The notes under the pieces were generated by a model that had not been told where the DNA came from, did not search any database, and saw nothing but the letters and a program-made list of their open reading frames with translations. From Acidobacteriaceae bacterium (lineage in GTDB: Bacteria; Acidobacteriota; Terriglobia; Terriglobales; SbA1): a stretch of 5,626 nucleotides of DNA. Within the stretch, counting starts at the first letter, position 1. Each line of letters starts with the position of its first letter. This document shows positions 1 to 5,626 of this stretch, one piece after another. The position numbers and the translations under genes are program-made. The DNA is taken from NCBI GenBank assembly GCA_019237515.1, contig JAFAGX010000353.1, positions 1 to 5,626 on the forward strand. Direction: 5' to 3'.

Positions 1-1
1 T

Positions 2-577
2 TCTGTCTCACGATATTTCACCGATTCCCCGAATGTGAGCCAGCTGTACTTTTCTGCGGCCGAACCTTCGATGGTTGTTCCGGTAACCGATCAGGTCAGG
101 AAGGTTATTCAATCGCGTCATCGATCAAATTCCGTTTACGTTGTACAAAACCTGACCGAATTGGTCGCTGTCGCCAGCCGCACTGCGAATGCGCTCACGA
201 TGGTGTTATTGCTGGTTGCGGCGGTTACTCTATTGGTCAGCGGAATCGGCATTATGAACATCATGTTGGCGACGGTGAGCTCGCGCATTCGCGAGATAGG
301 CATTCGCAAAGCGATCGGCGCCACCAGCCGCGAGATCCGTTTTCAGTTCTTATCGGAGGCAGTCCTGATTTCACTCACGGGAGGACTGCTCGGGGTGATC
401 ATCGGCCTGGCCTTACCCTGGTCTGTGCGCTTTCTCACTGAATACCGGATTCCGATATCAGGATTGTCCGCCATCGTTGCTATCGTTGTTTCTTCACTCG
501 TCGGCATTCTTTTCGGCACGGTACCAGCGGCACGCGCAGCCAAACTCGACCCAGTGGAAAGCTTAAGATACGAGTAA
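2..577 (+). CDS. MacB/FtsX-type ABC transporter permease, C-terminal part (5' end outside window)
   Basis: The frame is open from base 2 to the TAA at 575-577, giving 191 visible residues; a GTG at 35 is internal, not the start. What is seen is the last part of the periplasmic domain, then three hydrophobic segments (about 191-274, 350-433 and 461-523). A basic cytoplasmic loop containing REIGIRKAIGA follows the first segment, and the end reads PAARAAKLDPVESLRYE. That loop and tail are hallmarks of the MacB/FtsX permease family, in which four-helix permeases couple cytoplasmic ATP hydrolysis to movement of a periplasmic domain. They export macrolides, peptides or toxins with a periplasmic adaptor and TolC, or handle lipoproteins. 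The ATPase and most of the periplasmic domain lie outside, so fused MacB and separate permease cannot be told apart and the substrate is unknown. No terminator is visible before the next gene 50 bp away, so co-transcription with prmC is possible. Confidence 0.93.
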   Translation, partial: SVSRYFTDSPNVSQLYFSAAEPSMVVPVTDQVRKVIQSRHRSNSVYVVQNLTELVAVASRTANALTMVLLLVAAVTLLVSGIGIMNIMLATVSSRIREIGIRKAIGATSREIRFQFLSEAVLISLTGGLLGVIIGLALPWSVRFLTEYRIPISGLSAIVAIVVSSLVGILFGTVPAARAAKLDPVESLRYE

Positions 578-627
578 GCCGCGCCTGAACCGACCTCTGA
601 CGACTCCACATATGTTGAAATAGCTTC

Positions 628-1479
628 GTGCAGTTGAAGAAAGTACTCTCTTCGGCAATCGATCAACTCACAGCGGCCCACGTCGGCTCGCCCCGCATGA
701 ATGCCGAACTACTGATGATGTTCACATTGAACTGCGATCGCGCCTATCTTTATGCCCATCCCGAGCGCGAATTGTCGCCAGAAGAACAAGCACGGTACAG
801 AGATGCCATCGAGCAGCGGTCGGGTGGATTTCCTGCGCAATACATCACGGGCCATCAGGAATTCTGGGGTATGGATTTGATCGTCTCCCCGGCGGTATTG
901 GTTCCGAGGCCCGAGACTGAACATGTGATTGAGACTGTTCTGCAATTGATTGGAGAGGCTGAAAAGCCCTTACGCATTGTCGACGTAGGCACAGGCTCCG
1001 GGAGCATTGCGCTGGCGCTCGCGAAGGAACTGCCCCGCGCCGAGATCGATGCCACCGAAATTTCGCCGGCAGCACTTGAGGTTGCCAGGGCAAACGCGGC
1101 TCGGCATCAAGTGGAACGCCGGATCCATTTTCATGAAACGGACCTGCTCCAAGGTTTTGAGGCAAGCTCCTTGGATTTCGTGGTGTCTAACCCTCCCTAT
1201 GTCGGCGAATCAGAGGAAGACCAGGTGCAGCTCGAAGTTCGCAAGTTTGAACCGAGAAGCGCGGTCTTCGCGGGCCCCACTGGGATGGAAGTGATCGAGC
1301 GGCTAATTGCGGAGGCCAATTTTGTGCTGAGACCTGGCGGCTGGCTTATTTTCGAGATCAGCGGGACAATCGCTGAAAGAGTTAAAGAATTGCTGAACGG
1401 CTGGAGCAACGTCCAGATAAGCAATGATCTGCAAGATATTCCACGAGTCGCGGCGGCACAGAAACCGAGTGCTCACTGA
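628..1479 (+). CDS. prmC: Peptide chain release factor N5-glutamine methyltransferase PrmC (HemK)
   Basis: PrmC transfers a methyl group from S-adenosylmethionine to the glutamine of the GGQ motif in release factors RF1 and RF2 in the cytoplasm, which speeds peptide release. The 283-residue length is normal for the family. Residues 1-75 form the helical N-terminal release-factor-binding domain, with SPRMNAELL at 21-29. The linker QYITGHQEFWG is at 71-81 and VPRPETE at 92-98. SAM motif I, DVGTGSGSIALALA, is at 119-132, acidic E144 follows the next strand, and the catalytic NPPYV is at 188-192. The end, DLQDIPRVAAAQ at 267-278, matches the usual last strand. The GTG start is the most upstream possible, because an in-frame TGA lies at 616-618 and no other start codon intervenes. 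No strong ribosome binding site is seen. Unlike many genomes, no prfA is next to it in view. Its last 7 bp overlap the convergent hydrolase gene. Confidence 0.96.
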   Translation: MQLKKVLSSAIDQLTAAHVGSPRMNAELLMMFTLNCDRAYLYAHPERELSPEEQARYRDAIEQRSGGFPAQYITGHQEFWGMDLIVSPAVLVPRPETEHVIETVLQLIGEAEKPLRIVDVGTGSGSIALALAKELPRAEIDATEISPAALEVARANAARHQVERRIHFHETDLLQGFEASSLDFVVSNPPYVGESEEDQVQLEVRKFEPRSAVFAGPTGMEVIERLIAEANFVLRPGGWLIFEISGTIAERVKELLNGWSNVQISNDLQDIPRVAAAQKPSAH

Positions 1480-2138
1480 TTGAGTAATTTGTAAAATTCC
1501 GCCACGATTGCAGGGGGAAGGTCATCGCGCCGCTTTTTACCCTTGAAGCCTAAATCATGACCTTCGCCTTCCACGGGTACCAGCAAAGTTGGTGAGGGAA
1601 TTAATTTCAGCGACGACCTCATCTCCTCAATCGATCCAAAGGGGTCCCGAGTGCCATGGACGAAAACGGCAGGAATCCTGAGGTTCGGCAGATGCTGAGT
1701 ACGGAGCTGATCTGGTTTCCCCGGGGCGTGCAGAGGATAAGACAGTAAGAGCATTCCATTCACCAGTTCGGGTTCCTCGGCACAGAGCATGGTGGCTTGC
1801 CTTCCACCGTAGGATTGGCCGCCCAAGAATATGCGCCCGGCAGCTACCTTCCGCATCGCGCCAACCGCGTTCTTGAGGCCCAAGCGATCTCGGGCCGCGT
1901 CCCCGGGTCTGGGCGGACCAAATGAGCGTGCCTGGCGAAAAGGCAGATCGCACCGCAGAACCATCACGTCTTGTATCGCAAATGCATTCGCCAAAGCTGT
2001 CAACAAGGCTCCTCGGCAGTTACCGCCCGCGCCGTGGGTCAGAATCACGGAATCTTTGGGTGACGAGGCAGGGCGATGCAAAAATCCGCGCACGGCAGGG
2101 TCGACGGAGGTATCGGAAAACGGCTCGTGATCCGGCAT
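1473..2138 (-). CDS. Alpha/beta hydrolase of the KANL3/Tex30-like family (COG3571 type)
   Basis: This is a compact 221-residue alpha/beta-hydrolase with no signal peptide, so probably cytoplasmic. Seen in order: THGAGG at 34-39 (oxyanion-loop region), LPFRQARSFGPPRP at 65-78, the nucleophile elbow GQSYGG at 107-112 with Ser109, LLSYPLHAPGKPDQLRTQHL at 131-150, HGTRDPFG at 161-168 with candidate acid Asp165, and GEGHDL at 191-196 with candidate His194. The whole pattern fits the KANL3/Tex30-like (COG3571) family; its bacterial members are predicted hydrolases of unknown substrate. A full catalytic triad is present, so activity is likely. The ATG is the most upstream start, since an in-frame TGA sits two codons before it (2142-2144). 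It begins 11 bp after the lptD stop on the same strand, which suggests one transcript. Its ribosome binding site is weak (a GAG shortly before the ATG). Its 3' end overlaps prmC by 7 bp. Confidence 0.9.
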   Translation of the reverse strand: MPDHEPFSDTSVDPAVRGFLHRPASSPKDSVILTHGAGGNCRGALLTALANAFAIQDVMVLRCDLPFRQARSFGPPRPGDAARDRLGLKNAVGAMRKVAAGRIFLGGQSYGGRQATMLCAEEPELVNGMLLLSYPLHAPGKPDQLRTQHLPNLRIPAVFVHGTRDPFGSIEEMRSSLKLIPSPTLLVPVEGEGHDLGFKGKKRRDDLPPAIVAEFYKLLNQ

Positions 2139-2149
2139 AGCTCAAAATT

Positions 2150-4600
2150 CTAGAACAATCTCTCTGGGCGGCGCAGGTTGCCCAAAGCTCCGAGATTTGC
2201 CAACGCAAAGGTGAAGCGATATTGGTTTTCGTTGCGGACCGAGCCGAGCGCGAAGCGCCGGAATTCGAGGCTTATCCCGCAGCAATTCCAGTTATATGTG
2301 GTTTGTACAGCGCCGTATTGCAAAAAATTTCGATTTGCATCAAAACCGACGTTGGTCGCGGCGCTGAATCCGGGCTTATTGGTATGGCCGTAACCCAGCA
2401 GCAGGCGGAACTGGTTAAAACTTTGCGGCTCAGGAACTGGATTCAGGAAGCTGGCTTCGGGAGGTAAATGCACCAGAGCATCCCCGGCCCCCATGGTAAA
2501 GAGGCCCACGTGATAATTCACCAGCACTGTGCTGGCGTTCGTCTGCGATTGTTTGAAATCGTAGTCGACGTCCCATTCGATGTCGGTGTTTGCGCTGCTT
2601 TGCACGCGCAAGCGGGAAATCAGCGGAGATAGGTGGCGCGGCTGGGATAAAAAGGGAATTCCGGTCAGATCAATCGTACTGGTGAAGATGTTGGTTCGTC
2701 CGGGGACCAATGCACCCCCGAATGTTGGATCGAGAAAATACTTCTGGGCCAGTTCCCAGGTGATCACCTCGCGCGTTTGTGGTCCGGAATCGCAGGCCAT
2801 CTGGGTGGGTTGAGTGCGCTTTATCCAGGGCACGGGATTCTGAGGAACCGCTCCGCCTACGAAAAGAGCCGGCATTCCAGGCGCGGCGCATTTTTCCTTT
2901 GTTGCCATTCGTTTCGCGTAAAGGCGATTCACGAGCGCGTATTCCACCTCGTTGGTGTCAGTCAGGATGTCCCGCGCGTCAAAGTGGATAATATCGGCGA
3001 AATTGTCTACGCCCCTGATGTAGTTGTAGCTTACCCGCGGTTCGATGACGTGCTTCCATTTTCGCCCGAGAAACTCGCGGTCAAAGACACGATCGAGAGC
3101 AGGAGGACGTACCTCGACTGAAGTCTCGAGAGCCCTGCGGTTGATTGCTTGCGAGGCTACGGAGCGTGCTCCAGTTGAGGCAAGCCGAAGTTCCTGAGTG
3201 TAAGCCGTGTCGCGCAGGGAAAATTGTGGGCGGAATGACCAGCCACCCAGACGCAGCGGCAAGGATACGGTCGGATAAAGATCGATCCGGGCCAGTAGCG
3301 GGGCGGTACTGAAACCGGGGTCGCTCCGTGAGAGTCCTTCGAGTGCGGTGTCGTACGACCAGTAGAAGGGCGAGCGCCAGATTTTGTGGTCCACGCTGTC
3401 CAATTCCACTCCGGGAGCATGAAGGATGCTGATGACGTCCCCGGGCGTAGTGCTCTCGAAGTCCTGATATCGTGTCATCTCGGCGTTGTAGAAGAAGCCG
3501 CTGGTCGTATTGGAAAGGAACGCGTCAGATTTCACTTCTGAGTTGATGGCCTGCGTGAAAACCTCGCTGAAGGCGAGCCGGAAGACAAACGAGCTCAGGT
3601 AATCGATATCGGCCACCCCGCGAAAATTATGCGCAAATTCGTCCTCGGCAGTGAAGCGGACCTCCTCGCCTCCTTGATCCACATGCGGAACGCAGCAACC
3701 ACGATCCAGGACGTTGAAATACGTGAGGTCGACGAAGGATTTGTCGCTGGGCCGAGCGCGAAATTCCCCTTGGGGCGCCCAGCCTCGCTTGGAGAAGTAC
3801 TCCGCTCCAATGTGCGCATCCATGCTGCGGTTAATGGCCCAGAAAAATGACTCGCCCAGGATTTCACCTTTGATGGTTGAGGTTCCGATGTTGGGAATCA
3901 GAAAACCTGATTGCCGGGGCAGGCGCTCGGCAGGTAACGTGGCGAAAGGCAGATAAAGGACAGGAACTCCCTTCACACCAAAAGTCGTGTTGTAAATCTT
4001 GGCTGTCCCACCCACTTCGACAACGACCCTGTGCGCATTGAACTGCCACTTCGGATGCGGCAATTCACAGGTGGTAACCGTTCCGTCGTAGACCTTGTAA
4101 TGGTCAGGTCCAGTTTTCTCTAAGACCTTTCCAGAAAAGAAAAACGGGTTCGAAGAGGTCAGGACCAGGCGGGGCCCGCGGCGCCGCACGCCAATACTTC
4201 CCGATACATGCTCGAAACGTCCACTTTGCGCTTTGATATTGTACTTCGCATGAGTGGCTTCAACATGCTCATCGTTGGGTCCGCCGTCGAGCATCACATG
4301 TCCGTCCGCAGTTGCCTCGCCCGTATCTGAGTTGTAGGTCATCTCATCGGCGTGCAAGATGTAAAATCCATATTGAATCTCAGCATTTCCCTCCAATTTG
4401 AATAGGGAACCCTGCATCTCTTGCCTGAGTGCTTTGGCGGTGAAGTCCTCATTTTTCGCCGTGGTCTGAGCATAGGGCACTTGTGCTTCCGTTTGGGTCG
4501 TGGATGCAGATGAAAGCAACTGGCTGGTAACTAAGGAATGTGCGGCAACTAGATGACAGATAGCAAATGCCGTGATAAGAAATCGTGTGCGGGAACTCAT
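2150..4600 (-). CDS. lptD: LPS-assembly outer-membrane protein LptD (OstA/Imp)
   Basis: LptD, with the lipoprotein LptE, forms the outer-membrane translocon that places lipopolysaccharide in the outer leaflet. The protein is 816 residues; E. coli LptD is 784. Residues 1 to about 30 are a signal peptide (basic start, hydrophobic 7-28). Residues about 60-240 form the OstA-like jellyroll that receives LPS from LptA, with LFKLEGNAEIQYG at 66-78 and GVPVLYLPFATLPAERLPRQSG spread over 211-232, the usual entry to the barrel. From about 245 to the end are alternating amphipathic strands of the LptD barrel. Cysteines are at 15, 178, 302, 303, 571, 603, 773 and 774. C178 and the adjacent C773-C774 pair match the positions of E. 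coli C173 and C724-C725, but no N-terminal partner like C31 exists. The ATG is the only possible start: a TGA precedes it in frame with no intervening ATG, GTG or TTG. No clear ribosome binding site is seen. The hydrolase gene follows after 11 bp. lptE is not in the window. Confidence 0.95.
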   Translation of the reverse strand: MSSRTRFLITAFAICHLVAAHSLVTSQLLSSASTTQTEAQVPYAQTTAKNEDFTAKALRQEMQGSLFKLEGNAEIQYGFYILHADEMTYNSDTGEATADGHVMLDGGPNDEHVEATHAKYNIKAQSGRFEHVSGSIGVRRRGPRLVLTSSNPFFFSGKVLEKTGPDHYKVYDGTVTTCELPHPKWQFNAHRVVVEVGGTAKIYNTTFGVKGVPVLYLPFATLPAERLPRQSGFLIPNIGTSTIKGEILGESFFWAINRSMDAHIGAEYFSKRGWAPQGEFRARPSDKSFVDLTYFNVLDRGCCVPHVDQGGEEVRFTAEDEFAHNFRGVADIDYLSSFVFRLAFSEVFTQAINSEVKSDAFLSNTTSGFFYNAEMTRYQDFESTTPGDVISILHAPGVELDSVDHKIWRSPFYWSYDTALEGLSRSDPGFSTAPLLARIDLYPTVSLPLRLGGWSFRPQFSLRDTAYTQELRLASTGARSVASQAINRRALETSVEVRPPALDRVFDREFLGRKWKHVIEPRVSYNYIRGVDNFADIIHFDARDILTDTNEVEYALVNRLYAKRMATKEKCAAPGMPALFVGGAVPQNPVPWIKRTQPTQMACDSGPQTREVITWELAQKYFLDPTFGGALVPGRTNIFTSTIDLTGIPFLSQPRHLSPLISRLRVQSSANTDIEWDVDYDFKQSQTNASTVLVNYHVGLFTMGAGDALVHLPPEASFLNPVPEPQSFNQFRLLLGYGHTNKPGFSAATNVGFDANRNFLQYGAVQTTYNWNCCGISLEFRRFALGSVRNENQYRFTFALANLGALGNLRRPERLF

Positions 4601-4649
4601 CGCAAGCGCTGGAATTCCCCGAACGCGAATCTCAGGCTCGGGTATCGTG

Positions 4650-4678
4650 ACGTTAGCATGCCATCAGCCCAGGCGCAA
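4650..4678 (-). promoter_or_regulatory. Weak candidate sigma-70-like promoter for lptD
   Basis: On the minus strand, TTGCGC (4673-4678) and TAACGT (4650-4655) are separated by 17 bp. This would place transcription initiation about 40 nt before the lptD start codon. Each hexamer matches its consensus at only three of six positions, and such matches are common by chance. The placement and spacing are the main support. Confidence 0.2.
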
Positions 4679-4696
4679 AGAGGCGGTTGTTCCTCT
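4679..4696. repeat. Short inverted repeat (5-bp arms, 8-nt loop) in the divergent region
   Basis: AGAGG at 4679-4683 and CCTCT at 4692-4696 are perfect inverted arms around an 8-nt spacer. The element lies 30 bp before the start codon of the rightward gene and just upstream of the candidate lptD -35 box. It could be a regulator half-site pair or a small hairpin in a leader RNA. With arms of only 5 bp it may also be chance. It has no T-run, so it does not look like a terminator. Confidence 0.25.
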
Positions 4697-4725
4697 GCTG
4701 ATTCCAACCCTCGCACACAAGTGAG

Positions 4726-5626
4726 ATGAAGCCCAGATTTCAAATCGATCCTAATGTCGCGAAGGATCCGCCACCACCAGCAATTCTGGTAGATCCTGAG
4801 GCATACGATGCGAGCGAACAGCAGTTTGCTGCCAGCCTTGAGCAGCAGGCAGTCAAACCTAAGTTCGTGCCGGATAACGCCGCGCCCGGCGTCTCAGCGA
4901 ATTCGAAAGCCGAACAAGCGGAGAACCAGAACACCGATGCAGCTCGCTTGCCATCCGCCGGTGAAACACCTGCACAGGAAAGCGATCCGGCCAGCGATCA
5001 GCAAGCAGAAGATTCTGATGCGTGGCGCAAGGAATTGAAGGCAAAACTAAATCAGTACAGGACACGAAAGCGGCCACTACCACCGCGATACCCTTCTCTG
5101 CAGCTGAAGTTCGAAACGGCGGAATCCTCGTGGCGCAGTAGTGCTCAGTCCGTTGATCGTGTAAGCGCGGCGGCGGAACGCGAAATTTCGAGTGCGCCAG
5201 ATGGAGAAAGCTTCGGAGTTCAGGGCGGCGACGATTGGGCGCAGGTCGAGAGCGATTTTCCACCACCTGAACCGGCCGGAAAGGTTTTGGAATTCCCTTA
5301 TCTTCCGCCTCCTCCGATTCCACAGAATGAGCTGGCAGAACCGGTGTTCGATCAACCCCCGATCATGGAAGCGCCGGAGCTTTTGCCTCCGCCACCGGTG
5401 CTTGGAGGGATCCTCATTGAACCTCCGGAGCAGAAAGTTGAGGAACGTCGGCCAGGTATCGATTTGCCGCTGAAAGGTGCGGGGATGCCAAAACGTGTAC
5501 TGGCCTCCCTGATCGACGGATTCCTGGTTCTGCTCGCTGGCGCCCTGTTCGCTTACATTTTCACTAAGATCACGTCGGGTTTGGTCGCTTGGCGCCAAGC
5601 CGCGCCAACAGCTGCCGGAATCGTGG
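4726..5626 (+). CDS. RDD-family membrane protein with long proline-rich N-terminal region (3' end outside window)
   Basis: The frame runs without a stop from the ATG at 4726 to the right edge (300 codons). The start is the only one possible: an in-frame TGA lies at 4699-4701 with no alternative start between. Residues 1 to about 250 are polar, rich in Pro, Glu, Ala and Gln, and look disordered. They contain proline clusters (15-18, 179-181, 194-197, 221-224), a basic block WRKELKAKLNQYRTRK at 100-115 followed by PPRYPSLQLKF, and GKVLEFPY at 185-192. Then PKRVLASLIDG at 255-265 has the Arg (257) and Asp (264) spacing of the RDD motif, leading into a hydrophobic helix (about 261-279). RDD proteins are inner-membrane proteins of mostly unknown role; some have been proposed as transporters. 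No signal peptide is seen, so the N-terminus is probably cytoplasmic. It is transcribed away from lptD. RDD assignment rests on one helix, as the rest is cut off. Confidence 0.82.
   Translation, partial: MKPRFQIDPNVAKDPPPPAILVDPEAYDASEQQFAASLEQQAVKPKFVPDNAAPGVSANSKAEQAENQNTDAARLPSAGETPAQESDPASDQQAEDSDAWRKELKAKLNQYRTRKRPLPPRYPSLQLKFETAESSWRSSAQSVDRVSAAAEREISSAPDGESFGVQGGDDWAQVESDFPPPEPAGKVLEFPYLPPPPIPQNELAEPVFDQPPIMEAPELLPPPPVLGGILIEPPEQKVEERRPGIDLPLKGAGMPKRVLASLIDGFLVLLAGALFAYIFTKITSGLVAWRQAAPTAAGIV

Larger units (their letters stand above)
4601..4725. promoter_or_regulatory. Divergent intergenic region between lptD and the RDD-family gene
   Basis: These 125 bp separate the start codons of two oppositely oriented genes and are the only sizeable non-coding stretch in the window. 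They should therefore carry the promoter of the minus-strand lptD unit and that of the rightward gene; this is inferred from gene arrangement. I see no strong sigma-70 hexamer pair in either direction, no clear sigma-E element and no tRNA-like fold. A short inverted repeat (4679-4696) lies on the side nearer the rightward gene. Confidence 0.6.

Noticed and set aside
35..37. GTG at 35 as the start of the first gene
   Set aside because: The frame stays open to base 2 with family-like residues, and a real MacB-type permease needs far more N-terminal sequence, so the gene simply runs off the left edge.
578..627. Possible terminator or promoter between the permease gene and prmC
   Set aside because: No GC-rich hairpin with a T-run and no convincing hexamer pair is visible in these 50 bp.
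845..1165. Minus-strand open frames inside prmC
   Set aside because: prmC has all its family motifs across this stretch, and the antisense products are Arg/Pro/Ser-rich with no recognisable fold.
2777..3121. Plus-strand open frames opposite lptD, the longest 114 codons
   Set aside because: They lie fully within a complete LptD coding region, lack a plausible ribosome binding site and show no recognisable domain.
4543..4600. Possible lipoprotein signal in LptD around C15
   Set aside because: The residues before C15 read AFAI, with Ile directly before the Cys, which does not fit a lipobox. The hydrophobic stretch continues past it, as in an ordinary signal peptide, and LptD is not a lipoprotein.
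4667..4693. GGAAC on the minus strand (4689-4693) as a sigma-E -35 element for lptD
   Set aside because: No matching -10 element lies at the expected 15-17 bp distance; the nearest CTGA is too far.
5077..5598. Minus-strand open frame of 173 codons, and another of 154 codons at 4859-5323, opposite the RDD gene
   Set aside because: Both are antisense to a frame with a recognisable RDD motif, proline clusters and a bounded ATG start. Their translations are Arg/Ser-rich, show no domain and resemble the usual antisense shadows.

Overview
The window is about 5.6 kb of moderately GC-rich chromosomal DNA, tightly packed with genes, from a diderm (LPS-bearing) bacterium. The gene set points to housekeeping and cell-envelope functions: a MacB-type ABC permease end, the release-factor methyltransferase PrmC, a KANL3/Tex30-like alpha/beta hydrolase, the LPS-assembly outer-membrane protein LptD, and the start of an RDD-family membrane protein with a very long disordered N-terminus. 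I lean towards Acidobacteriota (Terriglobia-like) from protein style, especially the LptD and the RDD protein with its basic WRxELxxxLNxYRxRK block. That is recollection of family style, not a database result, and another diderm lineage is possible.

Layout. Positions 2-577 (+) are the C-terminal third of a MacB/FtsX permease whose 5' part lies outside the window. After a 50-bp gap, 628-1479 (+) is prmC, starting with GTG. It meets the alpha/beta hydrolase (1473-2138, -) tail to tail, with the two coding ends overlapping by 7 bp. Only 11 bp upstream of the hydrolase lies lptD (2150-4600, -), so lptD and the hydrolase look like one minus-strand transcription unit. Positions 4601-4725 form a 125-bp divergent intergenic region, the only real non-coding stretch, which must carry promoters for lptD and for the rightward gene. 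From 4726 to the right edge (+) runs an open frame of 300 codons that ends, as far as visible, in the first membrane helix of an RDD domain.

How the genes relate. Three of the five products act in the envelope: an inner-membrane exporter or lipoprotein-type permease, LptD in the outer membrane, and the RDD membrane protein. PrmC acts in translation termination, and the hydrolase is a soluble enzyme of unknown substrate. No mobile element, CRISPR array, tRNA, rRNA, toxin-antitoxin pair or defence system was seen, and nothing convinces me that a new multi-gene system is present. The points most worth a second look are the cysteine pattern of LptD, the long proline-rich N-terminus of the RDD protein, and the lptD-hydrolase pairing.
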